A stretch of 8,050 nucleotides of DNA from an uncultured Saprospiraceae bacterium. GTDB taxonomy: Bacteria > Bacteroidota > Bacteroidia > Chitinophagales > Saprospiraceae. The stretch lies in contig CALLAG010000346.1 in assembly GCA_938002705.1 (NCBI GenBank), forward strand, positions 1-8,050, given 5' to 3'. Shown here piece by piece: positions 1-6,647 of this stretch. Within the stretch, counting starts at the first letter, position 1. Each line of letters starts with the position of its first letter. The notes under the pieces are model-generated. The model was not told the origin of the DNA, made no database searches, and saw nothing but the letters and a program-made list of their open reading frames with translations. The translations under genes were made by a program, and so were the position numbers.

Positions 1-1827
1 CTCATCACTGATATCAGGATCTACTATAAATGTAGGACTCACAACTCTGATATCACTGAATGTTACTGACCTATAATTCTGAGACAGATTAGCGACAAAC
101 TGTAAGCTCTTACTCTTCCTATAGCTAAATCCTAATCCCAATAGTGCAAACTTTCTCGAAAGAGAATTATCATCTGACAGGCTACTATTAGCGATAGGAT
201 TACCTGCATTATCGAATACAACTTGATTATAATCTCCGATCGCCTCCGTTTTTATATACTCAAATCTTGCACCTGGAATCAAGGACACCTTATCATTGAG
301 ATAGAATATATTCTCTACAAAAGCGGATACATTGAGATTGGGAAATCGGAAATTAGACTGATTAGGGTAATCTGAGAATTGCTCATCATACAATCTAAAG
401 TCTGCATCCGATCCTGTCGATCCCGCTCCTTGTATAGATCCATTATCAGATTTGTAATATTTAGAACCTATGAGAAATACAGATTTCTTATCTGCGATCT
501 TATAATGACTTAAGTACTTAACTTCTGCACCATAATTATTAAAATCCCCGATGATAAGATCTCTCGGCGATATATAATTACCGTCACTATCTTGCTCGTC
601 GATAGCTGTGATAGGATTCTGGTTAAGATCAATGGGATTGCCTCTATACCCTACAGACTTTCTGGATGCGTCTAATGCAAAAACATTAAGTGTCAGCAAT
701 CCTGCTCTTCCGACCTTATGACTCAGGGTCATATTATAGAGATCCCAATCCACATCAAACCAGTTTCTCTCGCGAGTACTCGACTGAGGATTAGTCTCAA
801 ACTGCTGATCTGTCAATCCTCCCGCTTGCTGAGCTAAGTAATTATAATGTGTGTATTCTAATGTAATCTCAGTTGACTTATTGAATTTGTAACCTATAGA
901 TATGAAGCTGTTATGAGCATCGTAATCAGAAAAATCTCTAAAGCCATTACCTGTTTTGTAGTTATAAAAAGCATTGATAGAAAACTTACCCTTATTGACA
1001 CCGATATAATTAAAACTACTGAAAGCTCCGAAGGAACCTACTGTCTGATTAGATATAATCTGAATGTCCTTGTAAGATGGAATCTTGCGAGTTCTGAAAT
1101 CTATCAATCCTCCAAACTGTGTTCCATATTGCAGAGAACTTGCACCTCTGATAATTCTTACTTCTGATAATGATTCTGTGGGTGGCGTGTAATAGTTCTC
1201 AGGGTATCCGAGTACATCAGCGCTTATATCATAACCGTTCTGTCGTGTATTAAAGTTAGATGTTCTATTAGGATCGAGTCCTCTACCGCCGAGATTCAGT
1301 TGTAATCCTCCGTCACTGCCCTCGTATATATTAAGCCCAGAGACCTGAGCGAATACTTGTCTTCCGTTATTCTGTGCCAGATTTCCCCTGACAAGATCTA
1401 ATATGACGACTTCGGATTTCTTGCCTGCATATATGGACGTACCTTCTATATCATTGAGCTGCCTTGTGGCAAATAATTCTTCTTTGGCGGAGGTGATATC
1501 TATGGCATCGAGACTATAATTCCACTCTGACATCTCGAATGTATAATCAAGATTACTATAAATCAATAAAGTGTCAGTGTAAGGCTCAAGACCTATAGAG
1601 AATAAAGTAAAATAATGATCCCCAGAACTCAGGTTATCTATGACAAAATCACCTTCCGCATTACTATAGTAAGTCACTCCAGATTGATAGTGATAGATCT
1701 CTACATCCGGGATGGATGATAGATCCTCAGATAAGACGACATGCCCGCTCAGGCTATACTGTGACTGCGCTTCCGCGAATAAAAAAGAAAGTAAAATGGA
1801 CAATATGACGGTTCCTGATCTAATCAT
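1..1827 (-). CDS. TonB-dependent outer-membrane receptor, FecA-like (3' end outside window)
   Basis: This is an outer-membrane beta-barrel transporter that would import a metal chelate or similar ligand using TonB energy. The frame is open from the ATG at 1827 to position 1, giving 609 codons and no stop, so the C-terminal barrel strands lie outside the window. Residues 1-20 form a signal peptide with an AEA|Q-type cleavage site. Residues about 25-105 look like a carboxypeptidase-regulatory-like beta-sandwich (LSGHVVLSED, then SNAEGDFVIDNLSSGDH). Residues about 125-247 form the plug, with QVSGLNIYEG, the LNLGGRGLDPNRT stretch and VRIIRGASSLQYGTQFGGLI, which is the classic plug ending. After that come alternating aromatic barrel strands. 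The start codon overlaps the end of the upstream membrane-protein gene by 8 bp (ATGATTAG), suggesting translational coupling. The plug resembles iron(III)-dicitrate-type receptors. The imelysin neighbour supports a metal substrate, but the actual ligand cannot be read from the sequence. No FecI/FecR-type regulators and no STN domain are seen. Confidence 0.93.
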   Translation of the reverse strand, partial: MIRSGTVILSILLSFLFAEAQSQYSLSGHVVLSEDLSSIPDVEIYHYQSGVTYYSNAEGDFVIDNLSSGDHYFTLFSIGLEPYTDTLLIYSNLDYTFEMSEWNYSLDAIDITSAKEELFATRQLNDIEGTSIYAGKKSEVVILDLVRGNLAQNNGRQVFAQVSGLNIYEGSDGGLQLNLGGRGLDPNRTSNFNTRQNGYDISADVLGYPENYYTPPTESLSEVRIIRGASSLQYGTQFGGLIDFRTRKIPSYKDIQIISNQTVGSFGAFSSFNYIGVNKGKFSINAFYNYKTGNGFRDFSDYDAHNSFISIGYKFNKSTEITLEYTHYNYLAQQAGGLTDQQFETNPQSSTRERNWFDVDWDLYNMTLSHKVGRAGLLTLNVFALDASRKSVGYRGNPIDLNQNPITAIDEQDSDGNYISPRDLIIGDFNNYGAEVKYLSHYKIADKKSVFLIGSKYYKSDNGSIQGAGSTGSDADFRLYDEQFSDYPNQSNFRFPNLNVSAFVENIFYLNDKVSLIPGARFEYIKTEAIGDYNQVVFDNAGNPIANSSLSDDNSLSRKFALLGLGFSYRKSKSLQFVANLSQNYRSVTFSDIRVVSPTFIVDPDISDE

Positions 1828-3160
1828 ACAATGGTATAATATGGTTCTGACAAAGCTCTCTATAAGTGACACTTAATAGATCTACATCAGGATCGATGTA
1901 GGCTTGATTTTGGCGACCATTTAGGGCAGCGTAGCTTTCTACATATATCTCTATATTCTTATGCCCTTGAGCAGAAAAGTGCTTACTGAGATTCTGAGCA
2001 TACTCTAATATGAAATCTGGTTGTGTAGACATTTGTTTCTGCTGCAAAGGTGTCAAAAAATCATCATTCTGAACATAGAATCGCTTCTGAGATTCTCCAT
2101 CGACTATTTTAAAATTAGCATAGCCTGTCTTCTCCATAAGCATCACTCGCCATGAGTATCTGTATCCCTGTTCTGTCCAGTAGACATTATCAGTAAGGAC
2201 AGTATTTCTGAGAGGAAATAACAATTGGAAAATCATGAAGCTGCTAAGTATTATCTTATGGACCATCGGGATACTGCTGTGCTCTAAGCTCATTCCATTA
2301 TGAAATGTACTTTTATTAACTGGTAATTTATTTATAATAAAATCCATAAATCGCTCATGGAATTGTGGACTGAAAAATATCATCGTACCAGCAATCATTA
2401 TGTACGGAAACATACCTATAGGAAACAACACTCTCGTCAATACATGAAACAGTAAGACCAATATAAAAGCAAATACCCGAGTCCGATTCCACAACAAAAG
2501 AAAGACAATCAACAGATCATAGATAGCCCCACCCCAACTAAATAAATAATGCACCCACTTCTCATGCATCAGCGATCCTAAGAGTGGCACATCAAACTTA
2601 GTGGGTAACCATATGGTCAAGGGCATAGCTCTATACATCCAGTCATAATTCAACTTGGCCAATCCAGCATAGATATATACAATGGCCAGCATCAGCTTCA
2701 ATATATCTACTGTCCATTGTGGTATGTACTCAGATCTCAGCGTATCATCTTTATAGGCATCTACAGAATAATTAGCATGTGCAGGAAGCCATATGAGTAT
2801 AAAGCTGACAACTGTAATGAAGTAATAGTGATTAAGATAAGTTGTCTTATCTAATAATTCTATAAATGTAAAACTCAGAAAAAATACAAGAATCGATAAC
2901 CGATATTTCCATCCAAGAGCAACACAGATTGATGCTACAAAGCAAATAATAAAAACAAGATAAGTCCACTTCCCTGGTACATTGATAAATTCGAATCCCG
3001 AATAATGGAAGTGCATCTTGGGTAATAAATATAACTCTTCTATCCAGCCATTATACCAGAATCGGACTAAGCTGATGGCCATGATTACCCCAAATAAAAC
3101 ACGAAAGACCGCCAATGAGGCAGCCTTTGTTTTTCTATGTATATAGCTATTATAAAGCAT
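1820..3160 (-). CDS. HTTM-domain / vitamin K-dependent gamma-carboxylase-like membrane protein
   Basis: This is an integral membrane protein of 446 aa, homologous to gamma-glutamyl carboxylase, which uses a reduced quinone to carboxylate protein glutamates. By my recollected alignment with human GGCX, the LDKTTYLNHYYF segment places H111 at catalytic H160, and IVYIYAGLAKLNYDW places K169 at the active-site K218. LLFHVLTRVLFPIGMFPYIM matches the conserved FHCMNSQLFSIGMFSYVM region. The soluble C-terminal part also aligns: YRYSW (333-337) matches GGCX YGYSW, and the AYIDPDVDLLSV region matches the IFDPRVDIV region. The residue equivalent to GGCX H404 appears to be Met. Several hydrophobic helices lie between residues about 15 and 320. 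I chose the ATG at 3160. A TTG at 3169 that overlaps the imelysin stop would add three residues. Bacterial HTTM proteins mostly lack a proven reaction, so carboxylase activity and its substrate are inferred. The position inside a metal-uptake operon suggests that a secreted or periplasmic partner is modified. Confidence 0.9.
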   Translation of the reverse strand: MLYNSYIHRKTKAASLAVFRVLFGVIMAISLVRFWYNGWIEELYLLPKMHFHYSGFEFINVPGKWTYLVFIICFVASICVALGWKYRLSILVFFLSFTFIELLDKTTYLNHYYFITVVSFILIWLPAHANYSVDAYKDDTLRSEYIPQWTVDILKLMLAIVYIYAGLAKLNYDWMYRAMPLTIWLPTKFDVPLLGSLMHEKWVHYLFSWGGAIYDLLIVFLLLWNRTRVFAFILVLLFHVLTRVLFPIGMFPYIMIAGTMIFFSPQFHERFMDFIINKLPVNKSTFHNGMSLEHSSIPMVHKIILSSFMIFQLLFPLRNTVLTDNVYWTEQGYRYSWRVMLMEKTGYANFKIVDGESQKRFYVQNDDFLTPLQQKQMSTQPDFILEYAQNLSKHFSAQGHKNIEIYVESYAALNGRQNQAYIDPDVDLLSVTYRELCQNHIIPLYD

Positions 3161-3165
3161 GTGTA

Positions 3166-4278
3166 TCAATCACCATCTGCATCTACATAGTCCACTTGTA
3201 TATTGAGAGATTGCATCATGTCTACCTTGAGCAGTACGATGACTTTCTGTAGTTCGTCATAAGTACTGAGCATCTTGTTGTTATCCGTGATAACTTGCTC
3301 CTGCAGATTATCTGACAGAAGATCAGCGGCTGCAGTAGCAATTGTCCATTGGTCTAAAATCTGATCAGCGATATCTGTTGTATTATTTTGTTCTTGCATG
3401 TATATTAAGTACGACTCCAGACTCTCGCCTTGACCATTACCATCAAAGCTTTTACCTACAAAAAAGTCTTGTACAGCACCAAATGCTTCTAAGAATAAAG
3501 TCTTAGAATATATCTTAGAATATGGGGCTTCTACTGCCGCGGAGATGGGATTACCAGAGAATACGCCAGCAGGAATTCCAATCTTGCCTGCACGCAAGAA
3601 CTTCTCATAATAGAAAAGAAAATCATTGACCATCTTATCTACTGCCGCTGTACCTGAAGCCCCACTATTATTGATAAATGTCGCTCTATAATTGGTCTTC
3701 CAATCTACTAATACCAGCTCTGACAAGTTGTACATTCTCGTGACAAGGTCATCAAGGTAAGTGACCGTATTATCATCAGCAAAAGTAGAAATCACTTCTG
3801 CATTATTCTCACCCATGCCGTATAACAGATAATCTAATGCAGGAAAACCTTGAGCATCATAATTAGAAGGTAACTCTAAGTTATAGTTCTGAGAAGCTAT
3901 GTTTTTATCTATGGTTGCAACATCTGTAGGATAGATATTTGTATAGTTTCTCAGTCTGATTTCTTCTGCCTTTCCTATATCAAACATTGATACATGCTGC
4001 CACGCTAAGTAGGCATTTACATAACTTTCTCTCAGTTGCTCTAAGTGCATATCACTTCGTTCAGCGATGAATGCATCCTTATCAGAGGCCATACGAGCTA
4101 CTGAAGTATTGTAAGATTCTAATGCCGGAATGATAATCATGTCTGCCCAATCCGTTAGCATATCTTGCCTATCAAATCTGTCTGTGATTATCTCTATAGG
4201 TTCTTCAGTATCTCCACAAGACACGAATACTATCAGCCCTAAAGAAAGGAGTAATATTATTGAAGTAATTGATTTCAT
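3166..4278 (-). CDS. Imelysin-like lipoprotein (peptidase M75 superfamily)
   Basis: This is a predicted lipoprotein of 370 aa. Residues 1-20 are hydrophobic and end in the lipobox FVSC with Cys21 as lipidation site, followed by the acidic GDTEEP. The body has the mostly helical pattern of the imelysin/EfeO superfamily, including AYLAWQHVSMFDIG (89-102), GFPALDYLLYG (144-154), KIGIPAGV (232-239) and EAPYSKIYSK (250-259). GFPALD occupies the place of the family GxHxxE metal motif, so the usual His and Glu are replaced by Pro and Asp. The protein ends in YVDADGD, a short acidic tail resembling a calcium-loop fragment. Imelysins are associated with iron uptake. Despite the M75 label, peptidase activity is doubtful for most members. 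Its start follows the upstream lipoprotein stop by 12 bp, and its stop lies about 5 bp before the next ATG, so it is the second gene of the operon. The likely role is metal or ligand binding at the outer membrane beside the receptor. The family call is firm; the function is inferred. Confidence 0.9.
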   Translation of the reverse strand: MKSITSIILLLSLGLIVFVSCGDTEEPIEIITDRFDRQDMLTDWADMIIIPALESYNTSVARMASDKDAFIAERSDMHLEQLRESYVNAYLAWQHVSMFDIGKAEEIRLRNYTNIYPTDVATIDKNIASQNYNLELPSNYDAQGFPALDYLLYGMGENNAEVISTFADDNTVTYLDDLVTRMYNLSELVLVDWKTNYRATFINNSGASGTAAVDKMVNDFLFYYEKFLRAGKIGIPAGVFSGNPISAAVEAPYSKIYSKTLFLEAFGAVQDFFVGKSFDGNGQGESLESYLIYMQEQNNTTDIADQILDQWTIATAAADLLSDNLQEQVITDNNKMLSTYDELQKVIVLLKVDMMQSLNIQVDYVDADGD

Positions 4279-4290
4279 ATACTAATTAAA

Positions 4291-5505
4291 TTATTGAGCC
4301 GCTTGAGCTACTGTGAAACTAAATTTAGAAGCAATAGTTTCTGACATCTCATCTAATGTTGTAGGATCGACATCCCAGAATCCATTACCCTCCGTAAGCG
4401 TCGCAATGAATCCATCGACTTCCGCCTTAGAGAAGTAAGAGTCAGCGCTATCTGCTTTTCTTGTAAATTGTAGACTATATATAAATCCAAAACCTTCTGA
4501 AAGATCATGGAAGGCACCACCAAAGTCTGAGTTAGACAATGCTAGTTTACCTTGCTGTAGATAGTACACTGCTCTTATAGCTATAACCTCTGACAGCTTC
4601 TCTCTGATGATCTGCGCTTGCTGATCTCTCACATCATAGTCTCCAGCAACTATCGCTGCTCTACCTAACTTATAAGCCTCATATATATCCTGCGCTATAC
4701 CTTCGAAGTCAGAATCATTATTGACTCTTGCGAGATACTTATTAAGAAACTCATCTTCTCCTAGTGTCGCTAAAGGGTTAGTGGCATCCGTAGAAAATCC
4801 AAACAGATATCCATAAGCCTCATCCCACTTATGTTCCATAACCGTGTAAGCATTACTACCGTCTGTGATACCATTATCATTATCAGTTCTGTTAGTCCCA
4901 GCATCGAGCACATCGGGACTTAGATAATTATTGCATATCTGATCTACCATCAGAGCACCTATGAGAGACTTAGCTACAGCTTGGTTGTATTCTAATCCTC
5001 CAGCATTGACATATCTTACAGATGTGCCGTCAGCTATCTGTCCTGCGACACCAGCGGTAGCCAGTTCGTTTTCATTAGGGAATACTTCAGTGACTTGATT
5101 GGTTATCCATGATTGTATCTCAGCTTTGATAGCGGCAGACTCTGTTGTATTACTTGAGAAGAAATCTTGCGAAGCTGCGACTTTAGATTTGATACTTTTT
5201 GTAGATGCATTATAATCAGGATTAGTGAAAGGATCAGCGTCTCCCCCAGTAGCCGTTTCATTAGAATATAATTCTAATAACAAAGATTCTGAGCTATTAA
5301 AATCCAACATGCCATCTATTAGTTCTGTCGCCATTCCTATACGGGTAGTCTGTCCAGAAAACGACACTGTATAGACACCATCTCTATCAAAACTATAAGT
5401 GGTAGGAGTCTCGATATTCGTATTAATATCCAGCTCATCACTGCAAGAAACCATCAAAATGGTACAAAAAAGGGCCAAAAAGCCAAATTTCGTTCTAATC
5501 ATCAT
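4291..5505 (-). CDS. DUF4856 family lipoprotein
   Basis: This is the first gene of the operon, a predicted lipoprotein of 404 aa. The hydrophobic leader ends in the lipobox MVSC (Cys21), followed by SDELD. That acidic patch resembles the surface-export signal of Bacteroidota lipoproteins, so exposure on the cell surface is plausible. Three start codons lie in a row: GTG at 5508, ATG at 5505 and ATG at 5502. I use 5505; 5502 is equally possible and barely changes the leader. Recognisable family segments are TYSFDRDGVYTVSFSGQTTR (about 36-55), MEHKWDEAYGYLFGF (about 223-237) and GAFHDLSEGFGFIYSL (about 330-345). This domain occurs in Bacteroidota, often next to imelysin-like genes, and its biochemical role is not established. 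The mostly helical second half and its WDEAYGY and FHDLSE motifs hint at a metal-binding fold related to imelysin, but this is inference. A good Bacteroidota-type promoter lies 36 bp upstream, and the imelysin gene follows after 12 bp. Confidence 0.87.
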   Translation of the reverse strand: MMIRTKFGFLALFCTILMVSCSDELDINTNIETPTTYSFDRDGVYTVSFSGQTTRIGMATELIDGMLDFNSSESLLLELYSNETATGGDADPFTNPDYNASTKSIKSKVAASQDFFSSNTTESAAIKAEIQSWITNQVTEVFPNENELATAGVAGQIADGTSVRYVNAGGLEYNQAVAKSLIGALMVDQICNNYLSPDVLDAGTNRTDNDNGITDGSNAYTVMEHKWDEAYGYLFGFSTDATNPLATLGEDEFLNKYLARVNNDSDFEGIAQDIYEAYKLGRAAIVAGDYDVRDQQAQIIREKLSEVIAIRAVYYLQQGKLALSNSDFGGAFHDLSEGFGFIYSLQFTRKADSADSYFSKAEVDGFIATLTEGNGFWDVDPTTLDEMSETIASKFSFTVAQAAQ

Positions 5506-5540
5506 CACTTATTCTTATTTAGATTAAATACAATTAAGCT

Positions 5541-5570
5541 CAAATATAGATAAAGAAATGAAAGTGCAAA
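5541..5570 (-). promoter_or_regulatory. Bacteroidota sigma-70-type promoter of the metal-uptake operon
   Basis: On the minus strand, TTTG (5570-5567) is followed by an 18-nt spacer and TATATTTG (5548-5541). This matches the Bacteroidota consensus TTTG-N19-TAnnTTTG exactly in both boxes, with a spacer one base short. Transcription would start near 5534, leaving a leader of about 30 nt before the DUF4856 start codon. No Shine-Dalgarno sequence is evident in that AT-rich leader, as is common in this phylum. The promoter is the only convincing one for the four-gene operon because the downstream genes are tightly packed. Confidence 0.7.
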
Positions 5571-5976
5571 GCGAGGGAAGGGAGTTTTTTTTGGTAGATC
5601 TTGGGTGGTCTGCATTTGGCGACAAATTAGGGTCAGTGGCTTAAGAGAATCCTGCTTTTCGTACTTATTAAATCACTTCTTAATTCCAAAAAACAATTTT
5701 AGCTTACACAATTGCATTTAAAAATTGACAGTGATAACATTACTGGTTATTCTCTACATCTCATTAGTAGTTGGACTGATCAAGATTTGATAATTGGTAT
5801 GCCTCTCCCATCGTCCAGCATGATTTGACAAGGATCGACTTCATGCGTTGGTAGTCTTTATACAGCGAGCCATCTTCAGCTAGTACTTACTATCTATAAA
5901 TTAAATCTTATTTAATTTCTCTTATAGTTCTAAACTGAATATATTGTCAGTATAATAGATAACAAATCAACTTCCT
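5571..5976. other. Intergenic spacer between divergent transcription units
   Basis: No convincing complete gene is seen in this stretch. It contains the upstream flank of the minus-strand operon promoter, a T-run at about 5585-5592 with no hairpin before it, and an imperfect palindrome at 5733-5751 (GATAAC, seven bases, GTTATT). It also holds a short minus-strand open frame at 5764-5886 that reads like real protein (KDYQRMKSILVKSCWTMGEA) but lacks a start near its upstream end and may be a gene remnant. The part nearest 5976 is very AT-rich and should hold the promoter of the plus-strand gene. TATAAT at 5951-5956 is a possible -10 element, but no good -33 or -35 partner was found. No tRNA or known riboswitch was recognised. 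Confidence 0.6.
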
Positions 5977-6561
5977 ATGGACTACAAAACAAAAATCAAG
6001 CACGCAGAACGTGTAGCTGAAGATCTACAAAATATGGTAAGTATAGACCAGATTAAATCTGATCTAAAATCTAAAGACCTCTACGATAGCGATATAGATA
6101 ATATCTTTGTAAGTGCAAGGAATATAATCGGAGAAAAATATCATCCAAAAATTAAAGAATACTTATTAGCCGGTAAGCCTATACACGGTGCCGAAGAATT
6201 TAAATTATTAGACGAAGATGTTATTAATCAACTCATCACCAAAGGATCTAAGGGAATCGCTATAAATGAGAAGCAAAAAATAACACAGCTGATTAAAGAT
6301 GGAGTTACTCCACAAGAAGTATTTAAGCAAACTGATACAAGGTTTTTGTCCGCAGATAAAGCTACCGAACACATAAACCAAATGCATTCGCTCAAACAAA
6401 AAAGCAGTGGAAGTGGACGTATGCTAACTATTATGGGCGGAATAGGTCTTATTCTTCTTACTGTAATATTATTTTTTACCATAGGTAGACTTTTCTATGT
6501 ACTTCCATTCATAGGCATAGTTATGATCATAAAAGGCTTTCTACCAGATCCAGTAGAATAG
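5977..6561 (+). CDS. Uncharacterised protein with helical soluble domain and two C-terminal membrane helices
   Basis: I do not recognise this 194-aa protein. Residues 1-140 are charged and appear mostly alpha-helical, made of short Lys/Asp-rich helices such as MVSIDQIKSDLKSKDLYDSD (20-39) and a middle part around ITQLIKDGVTPQEVFKQ. A short Ser/Gly linker, KSSGSGR, leads into two hydrophobic helices at about 149-168 and 170-187, joined by a tight turn, with a short tail DPVE. There is no signal peptide, so the helical part probably lies in the cytoplasm and the C-terminus anchors it as a hairpin in the inner membrane. The start is the ATG at 5977, preceded by AT-rich sequence without a clear ribosome binding site. 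The gene stands alone on the plus strand, divergent from the metal operon and convergent with the DUF4197 gene, so context does not reveal its role. Consistent codon use and the ordered domain layout argue that it is a real gene. Confidence 0.78.
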   Translation: MDYKTKIKHAERVAEDLQNMVSIDQIKSDLKSKDLYDSDIDNIFVSARNIIGEKYHPKIKEYLLAGKPIHGAEEFKLLDEDVINQLITKGSKGIAINEKQKITQLIKDGVTPQEVFKQTDTRFLSADKATEHINQMHSLKQKSSGSGRMLTIMGGIGLILLTVILFFTIGRLFYVLPFIGIVMIIKGFLPDPVE

Positions 6562-6582
6562 GTTCAATAAATCATCCAAAGC

Positions 6583-6617
6583 AAAAAAAAACTCACAGCA
6601 ATCGAAATCACTGTGAG
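6583..6617 (-). terminator. Rho-independent terminator with UUCG tetraloop, downstream of the DUF4197 gene
   Basis: Read on the minus strand, CTCACAG (6617-6611) pairs with CTGTGAG (6598-6592). The stem continues inward through two G-U wobbles and two A-U pairs to close on a TTCG loop, about 11 pairs in all. It is followed directly by nine T residues (6591-6583). It lies 31 bp past the stop of the DUF4197 gene and so ends that transcript. On the plus strand no T-run follows the stem, so it should not act as an efficient intrinsic terminator for the convergent gene ending at 6561. Confidence 0.9.
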
Positions 6618-6647
6618 CATACACCCCTTAATTGTATATTATATGTC

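Noticed and set aside
913..1167. Plus-strand open frame of 84 codons
   Set aside because: It lies wholly inside the TonB-dependent receptor on the other strand, whose translation shows clear plug-domain motifs.
3161..3169. TTG at 3169 as start of the carboxylase-like gene
   Set aside because: It is possible through overlap with the imelysin stop, but an ATG three codons later is more likely; the difference is three residues.
5580..5595. T-run at 5585-5592 as an intrinsic terminator
   Set aside because: No stem-loop precedes it on the plus strand and no gene ends nearby.
5571..5976. tRNA, riboswitch or CRISPR in the spacer
   Set aside because: No cloverleaf, no repeated units with regular spacing and no known riboswitch core were visible.
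6208..6482. Two minus-strand open frames opposite the plus-strand gene
   Set aside because: Both are shadows of the 194-aa gene, with Cys/Phe-rich, unprotein-like translations.
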